Of a DNA stretch of 64,000 nucleotides, positions 49,654 to 58,175 are shown piece by piece (within the stretch, counting starts at the first letter, position 1; the number at the start of each line of letters is the position of its first letter). Below the pieces are notes generated by a model. That model was given only the letters and a program-made list of their open reading frames with translations, did no database searches and was not told where the DNA came from. The stretch is from positions 2,666,001-2,730,000 of the forward strand of contig CAVYRG010000001.1 in NCBI GenBank assembly GCA_963770915.1, read 5' to 3'. The translations under genes and the position numbers were made by a program. Origin of the DNA: PALSA-270 sp963770915 (GTDB lineage: Bacteria; Acidobacteriota; Terriglobia; Terriglobales; Acidobacteriaceae).

Positions 49654-49908
49654 ATGAAGAAGTTCTGGCGCGGGTTTCGCACCGTAGAGGATGTTCATTC
49701 GAGACAAGCGGCCGCAAAAGTCAAGGCTGAGCAGCTTGAAAAACTCGGTCGCATTGTTCGCGAGGGCCGCTACGAGGCCGAGCCTCAATTCGTGCAAGCA
49801 GTGAAAGAATGGAAGCCGGAAATCTCAGCGGAAGAACTTCAAGAAAGAATCAGACAGTTCCGGAGCGCCGTTTCCGAGGCGATAAAGCGCGGTCAAGAGC
49901 CGCGTTAG
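49654..49908 (+). CDS. Small helical protein (84 aa)
   Basis: Hydrophilic and helical: KKFWRGFRTVEDVHSRQAAA, KAEQLEKLGRIVREGRYEAE, then EELQERIRQFRSAVSEAIKR. A GAAGGGCAAGG stretch precedes ATG 49654. Its last 59 bp overlap the minus-strand gene at 49850-50035. No family recognised. Confidence 0.5.
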   Translation: MKKFWRGFRTVEDVHSRQAAAKVKAEQLEKLGRIVREGRYEAEPQFVQAVKEWKPEISAEELQERIRQFRSAVSEAIKRGQEPR

Positions 49909-50035
49909 ATTTCTTGGCGGCGTTCTTGAACTCGTTGTCGGTCATTTTCTTCGCAGCCTCGTCTATCAGGTCTGCAAAACTGTTCAGGAGTTCGTCTTCC
50001 GCCGACTTGCCCCGCGAGGGAACGGTAGCCGCCAT
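49850..50035 (-). CDS. Small helical protein (61 aa)
   Basis: ATG 50035 with GAGG about 10 bp upstream. ELLNSFADLIDEAAKKMTDN then EFKNAAKKSNAALDRALSPR is a clean amphipathic helix pattern with a basic tail. Convergent and tail-overlapping with the plus-strand small gene, so the overlap region codes on both strands if both are real. Confidence 0.5.
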   Translation of the reverse strand: MAATVPSRGKSAEDELLNSFADLIDEAAKKMTDNEFKNAAKKSNAALDRALSPRKRRSGTV

Positions 50036-50154
50036 GTGTGATCGCCTCATCCGAGCCCGGTAGATTGCCCCTACAAACTAATTGTACTTGCCCATCGCCG
50101 AGAGAGCTACATCACTGAAGATACACCCCTGGCAGGACACCTGCGAGCTCGTTT

Positions 50155-52737
50155 TTACGGCCCATGCCCATACAACTCATTCAGCCGCCCGATGAACCCG
50201 CGCGTTAGCCCTTCGAACTTCTTTTGCGACGCCGGATCAATCAGGTTGTCCAATCCATACCAATCGTCGTTCAAGTGATAGACCGACTGATTGTCATCCA
50301 CCGCATCCGCCACATAGAGCGTCTTGGTTCGCTCTTCCATCACGGCAAACACCGCCGCATAGCTTGACATGAAAAAGTGATACGGCCGCGCATAATTCGC
50401 CTGCTCCGCCTGCGTCTTGGTGAACAGCGGACGCCCGTAAAATTCTCCCTGCCGCAGCTCGCGATGCCCCAGCAGGTAGTACAGCGAAGGCGTAATGTCG
50501 GTGAGAAAGACTTCCTGCTGCGTATCGCAATACATCGAGTGGGCAAGCTTGGCCGGCAGGTGAATCAGCAGCGGAACTTCCAGAATCGGCGACAGTAGCG
50601 ACTGCCCGTGGCCCCAGCGCCCGTACTCGCCTAGCCAATCGCCATGGTCGGAGGCCAGAATCACAATGCTGTTGTCGAATTTGCCCTTGGCCTTCAGGTC
50701 GTCGATTAGTTCGCCGAAGGCCGTATCCACTTTGCTCAGCTCCTCGGCGTAACGCGGATTGAAGCCGGGATAGCTGCCGTGCACTTTCTTGCCGAGCTCC
50801 GCCAGCCGGTTCAGCGTGAGCGGATGCAGATTCTGCGGCTGGGTATAGACGAAGCGGGGCTGGGACCTCGCCGGAAGTTGGCGAATGTCGCGCACCGTGT
50901 CGCGCAGGTCCAATCCAAAATAGCGATTGCCTTTCACGTTCAGCAGCGTATCGGAATCGGAGAGCCGCAGCAGGCGCAGCAGAATCTGGTCGGGCGTATA
51001 CACGCGCTGGTAGCCGTCGCCGTTGGTGAGCTGCTCGAGCGCGTTCATCTCGGCAAACGGCTCGACGTATTGCTTCGAAGGCATCATCATGCCTGCCCAG
51101 ATCGCCGGCTCGGAAAGCGCTGTTCCGCCGTAGTTGGTGTAGGCATGCTGGAAGACGAAAGTGTTCGGGTCGCCGGCGAATGCCGCGATCTGCGGCGTGA
51201 ACGTCACCTTCGGGTTATAGGGAGACAAATAATCCCGGCGCAGCGTGTCCACCACCACGATGTAGATATCCGGCTTGGGACCGATGTCGGGGATGAACGA
51301 CTTCACCAGCTTCAGCGCCGGAGGATGAATCGCATCGCCCATCAGCGCGTTGCGCTGCAGGTAAGCGAAAAGTCCGGTCGCATCGTTGTCGCGGATGACC
51401 GGGCGAAACACAATCTGCGCTACTTGAAACGATGAGTCCATGCCGTGGTAGGCGGCACTGGCCCGCGAAATGGAACTCAGCCCGAGCCGATGCCACAAGC
51501 GGCCCGACTGCGCCAGACCGAAACAGCATGCGGCCGCCAGCAGCAGGCCGGCGAGATTCCTGCCCCAGTGGTAGCGATTTTCTCCCGGGCGCGAGAACAG
51601 CCGCCACGTCACCCCCAGCGCGACGGCCCAGACGCCCACCGCACTCAGGCGCTGGAACAGGAAGTTCCAATCCACTTGCTCGATGCTGTAAGGAATCGCA
51701 AAGGCGGCAGTCAGCGCCGCTACGCCCGCCACGGCAGTCCAGACCCAGCCGTCGGGCAGCAGGCCGGAGAGGATCTCCTCCACACGGCTGTGCGCGTCGC
51801 CGCGAACTGCCGCGCGACGCACGTGCCACCCCGCCAGCATTACGATGAAGGCCAGCGGGTAGCTCCACGCCCACACCTCTGCCCATCCGTTGTTGAAGGA
51901 AAGCGCCGGAGTAACCAGCCGCCGCAACAGCAGGCCGGCAAAAATCCACAGCAGCACGAGTGAAGCCATGAGCCGTGCCCGGATTCCTCTTTTGCGTGTC
52001 GCTTCCGCGGCCATCTCGAACAGAAGTTCCAGAAACAGAAACAGGCATCCCTGCAATGCGGCGGCAACTGCCAGAACCGGCAACGCTGGGAGCCATTGCT
52101 CCCGCAGGCTCGGATAGCGCGCCAGCGCGATCGTAAAATACCAACCGGCCAGCAACGCTCCGCAACCAAATGCCACCACCGGCGAAACGCTTCGCCGCCG
52201 GGCCGGGCGATCCCAAAGCCGCACGCCGCCGACCAGCAGATCGTGAAGCCCGACCGCTGCCAGCGGCAAGGTCAGCACTACGCTCCACGCCAGGTCCGCG
52301 AAACTCAGTGGGAGGTCAGACAAGCGGTAGACACGAGTCAACGCCAGGCCGATCGCGGCCAGCGCGATCAGCACACCCTCGGTCAACCACCGCGACCCGC
52401 GCCGGCGGAACGCGGGAAGCAAAGTAAAAGCGTTCAACAGAAACACCGCCCAGTACAAGGGGGCGTAAATCTGCACCAGCTCCGGAATCCAAAGGACGTT
52501 TTCGTTCTTTACGATGTTCAGCCAGGAAAAGGTAAAGCTGGAGAGCAAAAAGAATGTGCCCGTCAGCAGAGCGAACCCGGCCGCGCTCAGGCGCGCCAGG
52601 CGCAGCAGGGTCAGCGAGTTGGCCAGGCGGAAAATCCAGGGAGTCCGTGGCAACGCCGGTAACACGCGGATCTCTCCAACCCGCACTGGCAGAGCCTGCT
52701 TCTGGACGTCGGAGGTGTCGTTAGTGTCTGTTGGCAC
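50155..52737 (-). CDS. Membrane-anchored sulfatase/alkaline-phosphatase-fold protein
   Basis: 860 residues. About ten membrane helices occupy residues 40-430; the C-terminal half is a sulfatase-like domain: PDIYIVVVDTLRRDYLSPY (metal Asp), YGGTALSEPAIWAG (Thr nucleophile position), and SDHGDWLGEYGRWGHGQS (metal Asp/His). The architecture recalls phosphoglycerol or phosphoethanolamine transferases such as LtaS/EptA. Modification of envelope glycans or lipids with phospho groups is plausible. Starts with GTG; no partner genes. Confidence 0.85.
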   Translation of the reverse strand: MPTDTNDTSDVQKQALPVRVGEIRVLPALPRTPWIFRLANSLTLLRLARLSAAGFALLTGTFFLLSSFTFSWLNIVKNENVLWIPELVQIYAPLYWAVFLLNAFTLLPAFRRRGSRWLTEGVLIALAAIGLALTRVYRLSDLPLSFADLAWSVVLTLPLAAVGLHDLLVGGVRLWDRPARRRSVSPVVAFGCGALLAGWYFTIALARYPSLREQWLPALPVLAVAAALQGCLFLFLELLFEMAAEATRKRGIRARLMASLVLLWIFAGLLLRRLVTPALSFNNGWAEVWAWSYPLAFIVMLAGWHVRRAAVRGDAHSRVEEILSGLLPDGWVWTAVAGVAALTAAFAIPYSIEQVDWNFLFQRLSAVGVWAVALGVTWRLFSRPGENRYHWGRNLAGLLLAAACCFGLAQSGRLWHRLGLSSISRASAAYHGMDSSFQVAQIVFRPVIRDNDATGLFAYLQRNALMGDAIHPPALKLVKSFIPDIGPKPDIYIVVVDTLRRDYLSPYNPKVTFTPQIAAFAGDPNTFVFQHAYTNYGGTALSEPAIWAGMMMPSKQYVEPFAEMNALEQLTNGDGYQRVYTPDQILLRLLRLSDSDTLLNVKGNRYFGLDLRDTVRDIRQLPARSQPRFVYTQPQNLHPLTLNRLAELGKKVHGSYPGFNPRYAEELSKVDTAFGELIDDLKAKGKFDNSIVILASDHGDWLGEYGRWGHGQSLLSPILEVPLLIHLPAKLAHSMYCDTQQEVFLTDITPSLYYLLGHRELRQGEFYGRPLFTKTQAEQANYARPYHFFMSSYAAVFAVMEERTKTLYVADAVDDNQSVYHLNDDWYGLDNLIDPASQKKFEGLTRGFIGRLNELYGHGP

Positions 52738-53098
52738 TGGCGGAATCCAAGCCGGGGATAGCTCTCTATAAACTTAGCTGCCCGCTTCTTTTCCTGCGAG
52801 TTACGTTCGTACGCGGAGGCTGGCGCCGATCTTGCCTCCGAAGGAGGATGTGGGAATCTGCTCCGTGGCGAGGGAGTTCTCTTTTAGCTCGCTGTCCGTC
52901 GGGTTTCGCACCTGACCCCACAGATCGCTGGAGCCCTCAAAAGAAAAAGCTCACGCCGCCATTGGTTTTAGGACGTTTGTCCCAGGTACTAAAGTTACCT
53001 GTCCGCGCCCGCCGCAGCACTCTTCCCGCTTCGGTTTCTTAGATACAATCCGGCCTAGAGAGGCAATTGGGATTCTCGGTAAAGGAAGTGCAATTTCC
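52738..53098. other. Divergent intergenic region, no gene
   Basis: About 360 bp between the sulfatase-fold gene and the propeller gene. TACAAT at 53044-53049 is a possible -10 for the propeller gene. No other feature stands out. Confidence 0.35.
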
Positions 53099-54231
53099 AT
53101 GAGAGTGAAAGCCAGCCTGATCTCCGTCCGATTCTGGGTTGTAACCGCTTTGGCAACGCTTCTGGCAGGGTGCGGCGGCGCTACCAAGACATTTCCGCCT
53201 CCGCCTCCTCCCACCCCAGGTGCGGAATTTCTGCTGGCCACCAGCAACAATCAGGTCTTGTCCTACAGCGTGGTGCTGGGCACGGGCGCGCTCGGGCAGC
53301 CGGCTACGGCGACGGGGCCAGGTTCAAGCACAAGCATTCTGGTAAATCCTGCGGCCAAGTTCGCCTACGCCGCCGATTCGGCGAATCCCTCGCTCGGCAT
53401 TTATTCCTTTAATCAGTCGACCGGCGCGCTGGCCGCCATCAGCGGTTCTCCGTTCTCCATCGGGGCTTCGGCGCAAGGTCTGGCCATGGACCCAGGGGGC
53501 AACTATCTCTATGCGCCGGATGGGACCGCCGTCCGAGCCTTTACCGCCAGCGGCTCAACCGGCGCATTTGGCCACGATTAACGGTTCTCCTTTCTCCGCC
53601 GGGAGCGTACCGGTGAAAGCGGTGGTCGACCCCTCCGGCAAATTCCTGTACGTATCAAATTTGCAGGATGTTAATGGCGGCATTTCCGCCTTCACCATCT
53701 CGAACACAGGCGTGCTGGCGGCGATCACAGGCTCGCCGTTTGCTTCGTTAACAGGCTTCGTTTGGCGGCCCGGGCAGCCTGGCGGTAAGCCCCAACGGCA
53801 AATACTTGTTTGTTTGCGAGACAAATCTCAACGAGGTTGTGGCTCTGCCAATTAATGCGAACGGAAGCCTGGGGACTCTGATTGGATTCGCATCGCAGGC
53901 GGGCAACCACCCCGTGGCCATAGCGGTCAATCCGGCAGGAACCTTCCTCTACGTGGCCAACAGTTTCGACTCAACCATCTCCGTCTACTCCATCGACGCC
54001 AACAGCGGAGCCTTGTCGGAGATCGCCAATTCTCCCTTTGCCGTCGGTGCGACGGTCAGCGGGATTGCGGTCGATCCTTCCGGCAAGTATGTCTATGTGA
54101 CCAACCCCTCGGCCAACACCATCACCGGCTTCACCATCACGGCCGCCACCGGTGCGCTGACCAAATTCTCCAGCCAGTCGGTCGCCGCGGGAACGCAGCC
54201 GACAAGTTTGACGGTGATCGCGATTCCGTGA
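53099..54231 (+). pseudogene. Beta-propeller lipoprotein, interrupted by two frameshifts
   Basis: Three frames together give about 376 residues. The signal peptide with lipobox LLAGC comes first, then a Pro-rich linker and YncE/lactonase-type propeller blades, each with a PxxKFxYVxx...SVYSxDxxTGAL pattern. Frame one stops at 53581; removing one T from 53567-53569 gives TGALATINGSPF. A second shift at 53761-53763 is repaired the same way and gives GGPGSLAVSPNGKY. AAAGGAAG precedes the start. Outer-membrane or periplasmic propeller of unknown role. Sequencing error is a strong alternative to gene decay. Confidence 0.85.
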
Positions 54232-54307
54232 GAATCGTTCGTGTTTGGCCCTGCCGCCCAAGCGAAACCTGCTAGGATACGCGGACTGACATCTCTCTGG
54301 AGGGCGC

Positions 54308-54628
54308 ATGGCGGTAACTCTGATCAATTCCTTTACGGTTCCAGCAGGCCGGGAAGATGAATTCGTCAACCTGTGGCAGCAAGTCAATTCCTACATGCGA
54401 AGCAAGCCGGGCTATCTGGGTCATAAGCTGCATCGCTCGCTGGCGCCCGAGGCTCCTTTTCGCTTTGTGAACGTGGCGCAATGGGCGACGATGGCGGAAT
54501 TCAATGCAGCGCACGACGACGGTTTCCGCGCGCTGGTGGGCCAGCCGGATTGGGCCGCATTTCATCCCCGCCCGTTTCTCTACGAAGTGATTCACGAAGG
54601 CCGGCCAGAAAATGTCACCGCGGCCTAG
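54308..54628 (+). CDS. Antibiotic biosynthesis monooxygenase (ABM) domain protein
   Basis: 106 residues. The ferredoxin-like ABM pattern is visible: VTLINSFTVPAGREDEFVNL, SKPGYLGHKLHRSLAPEAPF, FVNVAQWATMAEFNAAHDDG. GGAGGG lies 3-8 bp before ATG. Members act as cofactor-free monooxygenases or heme-degrading enzymes; without genomic context the substrate is unknown. Single gene. Confidence 0.88.
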   Translation: MAVTLINSFTVPAGREDEFVNLWQQVNSYMRSKPGYLGHKLHRSLAPEAPFRFVNVAQWATMAEFNAAHDDGFRALVGQPDWAAFHPRPFLYEVIHEGRPENVTAA

Positions 54629-54649
54629 GCGAGCAGAGATGGGCCCGGG

Positions 54650-55366
54650 TTAGGTCTCGATCCCCACGTGGCAGACGCGGCCGATGAGGTAATCCCCGGC
54701 GGATTTGCCGTCTTCCATGGGCATGACTTCCACCGGGTAGGAGTGGTTGTGCGGGCGTAGAACGAGATGGCGGCCGGCCTGCTCGACGTACTTCACGGTG
54801 CAGGCGCCGCTTTTGGCCACAGCGTACATGTTGGCGTCGCCTTTGCGATAAGGCTTGAGGGAATTGTAGTGGCGGTCGAGCAACAGAGTCGCCCCCGGCA
54901 GCAGGCGGGGGTACATGCTCATACCTTCGCGGGCGTCCACCTTGATGAGCACGAAGCGCTCCCAGTGATCGCGGTCGGTTTCCATTTCGGGATGCAGCTT
55001 TTTGAGAAATGCCTTCTTAAACTTCAGCACGTCTTTCACCTGCATGCTCATGACAAGCGGCTCGTTGGCGGCGACGGCGCCGTTGACCAGGAGCACGTTC
55101 TGGAACTCGTCGTCGCTGGGCGGCAGGATGCTGGCCCGCTTGTTGACCTCGGTGGGATCGATGAGGTCCAGCACAGAAAGGCTTTGCACTTTGAGCACTT
55201 TATCCATGCCTTCGATGCTGAGGCCGCGTTTCTTATTGAGGAAATTGGAGATATGCGCCTGCTTGAAGCCGGTCTCTTTGGCCAAACGCAAGCCGGTCAA
55301 GTCTCCCTCTTCAATGCGGGACCAGAGAGTGCGGCGAAGATTATCTTGCAGGACTTTGAATTTCAT
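54650..55366 (-). CDS. CI/S24-like repressor
   Basis: 238 residues. The HTH at about 20-60 (TGLRLAKETGFKQAHISNFL, KRGLSIEGMDKVL) is XRE-like. The C-terminal S24 domain has Ser150 in REGMSMYPRLLPGATLLLD and a Lys at 192 in ACTVKYV, the LexA/CI catalytic pair. RecA-stimulated self-cleavage is possible. No clear Ala-Gly cleavage site was identified. Leaderless-type -10 TATACT 7 bp upstream, with box repeats over it. It heads the unusual 54.6-64 kb island and reads away from it. Confidence 0.88.
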   Translation of the reverse strand: MKFKVLQDNLRRTLWSRIEEGDLTGLRLAKETGFKQAHISNFLNKKRGLSIEGMDKVLKVQSLSVLDLIDPTEVNKRASILPPSDDEFQNVLLVNGAVAANEPLVMSMQVKDVLKFKKAFLKKLHPEMETDRDHWERFVLIKVDAREGMSMYPRLLPGATLLLDRHYNSLKPYRKGDANMYAVAKSGACTVKYVEQAGRHLVLRPHNHSYPVEVMPMEDGKSAGDYLIGRVCHVGIET

Positions 55367-55373
55367 GGGCCGG

Positions 55374-55403
55374 AGTATAGCACCGCTTATAGCACGGCGC
55401 TAT
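55374..55403 (-). promoter_or_regulatory. Promoter with repeated operator boxes of the S24 repressor
   Basis: On the minus strand TATACT (55374-55379) ends 7 bp before ATG 55366. The plus strand shows TATAGCAC twice (55376-55383 and 55388-55395, period 12 bp) and the inverted repeat ATAGC-ACGGC-GCTAT (55389-55403). The overlap of boxes with -10 suggests autorepression. Confidence 0.65.
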
Positions 55404-55648
55404 TTACCAAAGAAAGTCAACATCTGAAAGGAAATGTTAGCCTTGGACCGAGGGGATCTTGGAATTCCACGCCGGGCGCGATGTACGGCGAGATTTCCAC
55501 AGTGGAAATGGCGAATTCGGCGATCCGGTTTTGTACGTAATTCGTGAATTGCAACATGCGCAAGGACATAGATTTCTTGACCCTTGTAATCCACCGGCTA
55601 TACGATGAAGTGCTCCATATAACTCTTTGTCAGGACCGAAGAAGACCT

Positions 55649-55864
55649 ATGTCGAGCAATCATGCACAATCCGAAAACGAGGAAGGCAGCTTCGTGGAGT
55701 TCCGCCGCAAGGTGCGCTCCGCCGAGGTGCTGTCTTCTGAGATGGAGCGGCTGCTATGGTCGCTTCACTTTACGGGCCGGGTCAGCGTGGTGGTGCAGAA
55801 TGGCCGCGTGCTGAAATCCGGCTATGAGGAGGGCTACTTCCGCCAGCATCCGGCGGTGGTCTAG
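55649..55864 (+). CDS. Small protein of the island (71 aa)
   Basis: ATG 55649. An acidic N-terminus leads to VEFRRKVRSAEVLSSEMERL, then LHFTGRVSVVVQNGRVLKSG and EEGYFRQHPAVV. The mixed helix then beta-hairpin layout resembles small DNA-linked or phage proteins, but no family is recognised. Divergent from the S24 repressor across a 280-bp gap. Confidence 0.6.
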   Translation: MSSNHAQSENEEGSFVEFRRKVRSAEVLSSEMERLLWSLHFTGRVSVVVQNGRVLKSGYEEGYFRQHPAVV

Positions 55865-55956
55865 GACTTCGGGCCGTCAGATGTTGGGGAGGGCCGAAGA
55901 GAAATACCGATTCATAGTTTAGCTTCATTCGTTAGCCAGGTCATCGTAAGAGAAAC

Positions 55957-55994
55957 GAGCCCTGACGCCGAAAATCGGCGCAGGGCTCTTTTAT
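55957..55994. terminator. Strong intrinsic terminator
   Basis: GAGCCCTG-A-CGCCGA-AAA-TCGGCG-CAGGGCTC: 14-bp stem with one bulged A and a 3-nt loop, then TTTTATTT. It ends transcription from 55649. Confidence 0.8.
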
Positions 55995-55997
55995 TTG

Positions 55998-56082
55998 GCC
56001 GTTGGCCGTTGGTCGCTGGTCGTTGGCAAAGGCGCCGGTTCTCCGGAAGAAAGCCAACGGCCAAGAGCCAACGGCCAACGGC
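55998..56082. repeat. Long inverted repeat with GCCGTTGG units
   Basis: GCCGTTGGCCGTTGG (55998-56012) and CCAACGGCCAACGGC (56068-56082) are perfect 15-bp arms, each made of a tandem GCCGTTGG-type unit; further TTGGC/GCCAA pairs occur inside. It lies between a terminator and the ribosome-binding site of the gene at 56101. Confidence 0.7.
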
Positions 56083-56100
56083 TGCCTGTGGGAGGCAATC

Positions 56101-56346
56101 ATGGATAGCAAGCAGTGGGAAGTAGTGCAGTTGGAGTTGAAGTATTGCGAACGCTGCGGCGGACTATGGCTGCGGCGCAAAGGCGCGACGGATGTGTGTT
56201 GCTGGAGCTGCCTGCGGGCGGAACCGGAGTTTCGCTTCCTGCGCAAGACGAGGCATAAGCCCAGGTTGCCGGTGAACCACAACGGCCAAGGGCATCCGCA
56301 ACTTGGCCTGGTGCCGGCAACCGGCCAGCCCGGAGGCAACGCATGA
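56101..56346 (+). CDS. Small zinc-ribbon protein (81 aa)
   Basis: ATG 56101 with GGGAGG 6 bp upstream. LELKYCERCGGLWLRRKGAT then CCWSCLRAEPEF gives two Cys-x2-Cys pairs, a zinc ribbon. A basic and polar tail follows (TRHKPRLPVNHNGQGHPQLG). Overlaps the next gene by 4 bp, so the two are co-translated. Zinc-dependent nucleic-acid or protein binding is inferred. Confidence 0.75.
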   Translation: MDSKQWEVVQLELKYCERCGGLWLRRKGATDVCCWSCLRAEPEFRFLRKTRHKPRLPVNHNGQGHPQLGLVPATGQPGGNA

Positions 56347-56948
56347 GCGAGGCGACGGTTGGACTCGCGGCGGAGCCGGCGGCAATGGCGCTGCAGCTGA
56401 GCTTCGTCTTCGAAGAAAGCTCGATTCCCGTGGTGCCGCGGGTGTTCGTCGATGAGGAGATCCCAGATGATTCGGAGGATTTCCCCTCGCAGCCGGAGGC
56501 GGGGGACGATTCTGACCTGTGGCTCTACCGGGATCGCACGTCGGCGCTGTTGCGGCGCTACCTGCGGTTTTCGATTGAGGTGGGGCGGCTGCCGTCCCTG
56601 CTGGGGCGGGAGCTTTTTCGCAGCCGGGTCACTTCGTATCGCGCGGCAACGTTTGAAGATGCGGTGATCTTTGTGCACGACGTGCAGAAATGCCTGGCGC
56701 AGCTGGATGAGTTCGAAAAGAAACTGATCGCCAGAGTTGTGTTCCAGGATTACACACAAGACGAGGCGGCGCGGCTGATGGGCGTGCAACGGAAGACGGT
56801 GGGGCGGCGCTATCCAGAGACGCTCGACCGGCTGAGCGGCATTTTCTTGGATGACGGTCTGCTGGCGCCTTTGCCTACGCCGAAAATTATGCCGCCAAAA
56901 TCTTGTCAAGAGGGGAAAACGAGCCAAAATGAGTTAAGTGATTGTTAA
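56343..56948 (+). CDS. Sigma-region-4-like HTH protein
   Basis: 201 residues. An acidic N-terminal third (VDEEIPDDSEDFPSQPEAGD) leads to helical text, then a helix-turn-helix similar to sigma factor region 4: IARVVFQDYTQDEAARLMGV followed by QRKTVGRRYPETLDRLS. Region 2 motifs are absent, so it is not a full sigma factor. Regulators of this type control late genes in some phages. It overlaps the zinc-ribbon gene. Confidence 0.75.
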   Translation: MSEATVGLAAEPAAMALQLSFVFEESSIPVVPRVFVDEEIPDDSEDFPSQPEAGDDSDLWLYRDRTSALLRRYLRFSIEVGRLPSLLGRELFRSRVTSYRAATFEDAVIFVHDVQKCLAQLDEFEKKLIARVVFQDYTQDEAARLMGVQRKTVGRRYPETLDRLSGIFLDDGLLAPLPTPKIMPPKSCQEGKTSQNELSDC

Positions 56949-57031
56949 CAGGGGAAAAATAAAGTTGTAAACCATGTCCCATTTTCCCTATTCAATCTGC
57001 TATGCTAAAAACATACTTGAGAAATTCACAG

Positions 57032-57056
57032 GGCGCGCCCTACCGGCGCGCCTTTT
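57032..57056 (+). terminator. Terminator-like hairpin between island genes
   Basis: GGCGCGCC-CTACC-GGCGCGCC (57032-57052) and TTTT, then GCTTTT. Each arm is itself palindromic. TATGCTAAA at 57001 could be a -10 for a short transcript ending here. Confidence 0.65.
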
Positions 57057-57116
57057 GCTTTTGTGGTGAAAAGGGACCTCCCTGGAGCGGCGGAGAGAAT
57101 CGAGCTCCGGAAGGAT

Positions 57117-57143
57117 CACCACAGGGGACACAGGGAAGCACAG
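57117..57143. repeat. CCACAG...GACACAGG dispersed repeat
   Basis: CACCACAGGGGACACAGGGA then AGCACAG, same orientation as 58069-58098 and opposite to 27344-27374. It ends 10 bp before the start codon of the next gene. Confidence 0.6.
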
Positions 57144-57153
57144 GCGAAGGGCG

Positions 57154-57528
57154 ATGACGAAGCTGAAGGCGAAGGCGGGGAAGAAGAAATCGAGGGCGGC
57201 AGCGGGCCGCGGGGCGCGGAAGCCGGTGAATCTGGATGAGGTTCGCAGGCAGATCAGCGATCTGGTGGGACGGCAGGCGTTGGATTTGGTGCAGATCGCG
57301 ATCGCGGAGGCGGACAAGGGTCACTATGCGGCGATGAAATACTTGTTCGAGCTGATCGGGCTGTATCCAGCGACGGAACAGGCGGCGCCGGATGAGGATT
57401 CGCTGGCGAAAACTCTGCTGCAGCGCTTGGGACCGCGACCGGAAGAGGCAGTGGAGGGCGCGGTTACGAAAGATTCCGCGCCGGATGCAACTGCGGAAGC
57501 GGCGGCGGGCGGCCATACCGTAGAATGA
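57154..57528 (+). CDS. Island protein with basic head and acidic tail (124 aa)
   Basis: The first 25 residues are Lys/Arg/Ala-rich (KLKAKAGKKKSRAAAGRGAR), followed by a helical core (VRRQISDLVGRQALDLVQIA, ADKGHYAAMKYLFELIGLYP) and an acidic, Ala-rich tail. The core pattern is reminiscent of small phage DNA-packaging or DNA-binding proteins, but I cannot name a family. It overlaps the phosphatase gene by 4 bp. Confidence 0.65.
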   Translation: MTKLKAKAGKKKSRAAAGRGARKPVNLDEVRRQISDLVGRQALDLVQIAIAEADKGHYAAMKYLFELIGLYPATEQAAPDEDSLAKTLLQRLGPRPEEAVEGAVTKDSAPDATAEAAAGGHTVE

Positions 57529-58127
57529 AAGTTCGTCGTGGGAAATGGCGGCGAGTTGGGAGGCAAGTGGGGATTCGCGGGCGAGGCGCCCATGCGGCGT
57601 TGCTGCAGGCAAGCCCGCGCCACACAACGAGTCGTACGATGGACTTGACTTGGGTAACGGGCCGGATCGCAGTCGGCGGCGGAATTTGGAACGCGGAGAA
57701 CATGGCGGCGGTGGCGCGGGCGGGAGTGACGCACATCATCGACATGCAAATTGAGTTTGACGACACGGAGCTGGCCCGGGGGTACGGGATTCCGGTTTTG
57801 TGGAATCCGGTGGACGACGATTTCCAGCCCAAGCCGGTAGAGGTGTTTCAGCGCGGCGTGGAGTTCGCGCTGGAAGCGCTGGATCAGGAAGGCAGCAAAT
57901 TGCTGATCCATTGCGCGGCGGGGGTGCATCGGGCGCCGATGATGGCGCTGGCGGTGCTGGGAGCGCTGCAGTGGAAATTGGGCGAAGCGATCGAGCTGAT
58001 CGAGGAGCGCCGACCGGTGGCGGATTTTCCCGAGGCGTATGTGCGCAGCGTAGAGCGGTTTCTCAAGGAACCACAGAGGTCACAGAGGAACACGGAGGAG
58101 GGCAGGGTCAGCCCCTTCAACGTTTGA
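57525..58127 (+). CDS. Dual-specificity-type protein phosphatase
   Basis: 200 residues if read from the overlapping ATG 57525; ATG 57639 would start right at the domain (DLTWVTGRIAVGGG). The P-loop LLIHCAAGVHRAP contains Cys130 and Arg136 of the CX5R motif, and the general acid Asp is likely in NPVDDDF. Dephosphorylates Tyr/Ser/Thr or a sugar phosphate. The last 20 residues (KEPQRSQRNTEEGR) are encoded by the dispersed repeat at 58069, so the natural end was probably near 58069. Confidence 0.88.
   Translation: MKVRRGKWRRVGRQVGIRGRGAHAALLQASPRHTTSRTMDLTWVTGRIAVGGGIWNAENMAAVARAGVTHIIDMQIEFDDTELARGYGIPVLWNPVDDDFQPKPVEVFQRGVEFALEALDQEGSKLLIHCAAGVHRAPMMALAVLGALQWKLGEAIELIEERRPVADFPEAYVRSVERFLKEPQRSQRNTEEGRVSPFNV
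58069..58098. repeat. CCACAGAGG-type repeat inside the phosphatase gene end
   Basis: AACCACAGAGGTCACAGAGG then AACACGGAGG. A copy of the repeat family at 27344 and 57117, here read in frame as the phosphatase C-terminus. Confidence 0.6.
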
Positions 58128-58175
58128 TTCCCAGGCGAGTTTGGATTCTGGATTGTGAAGAGTAAGGGAGGAGTT

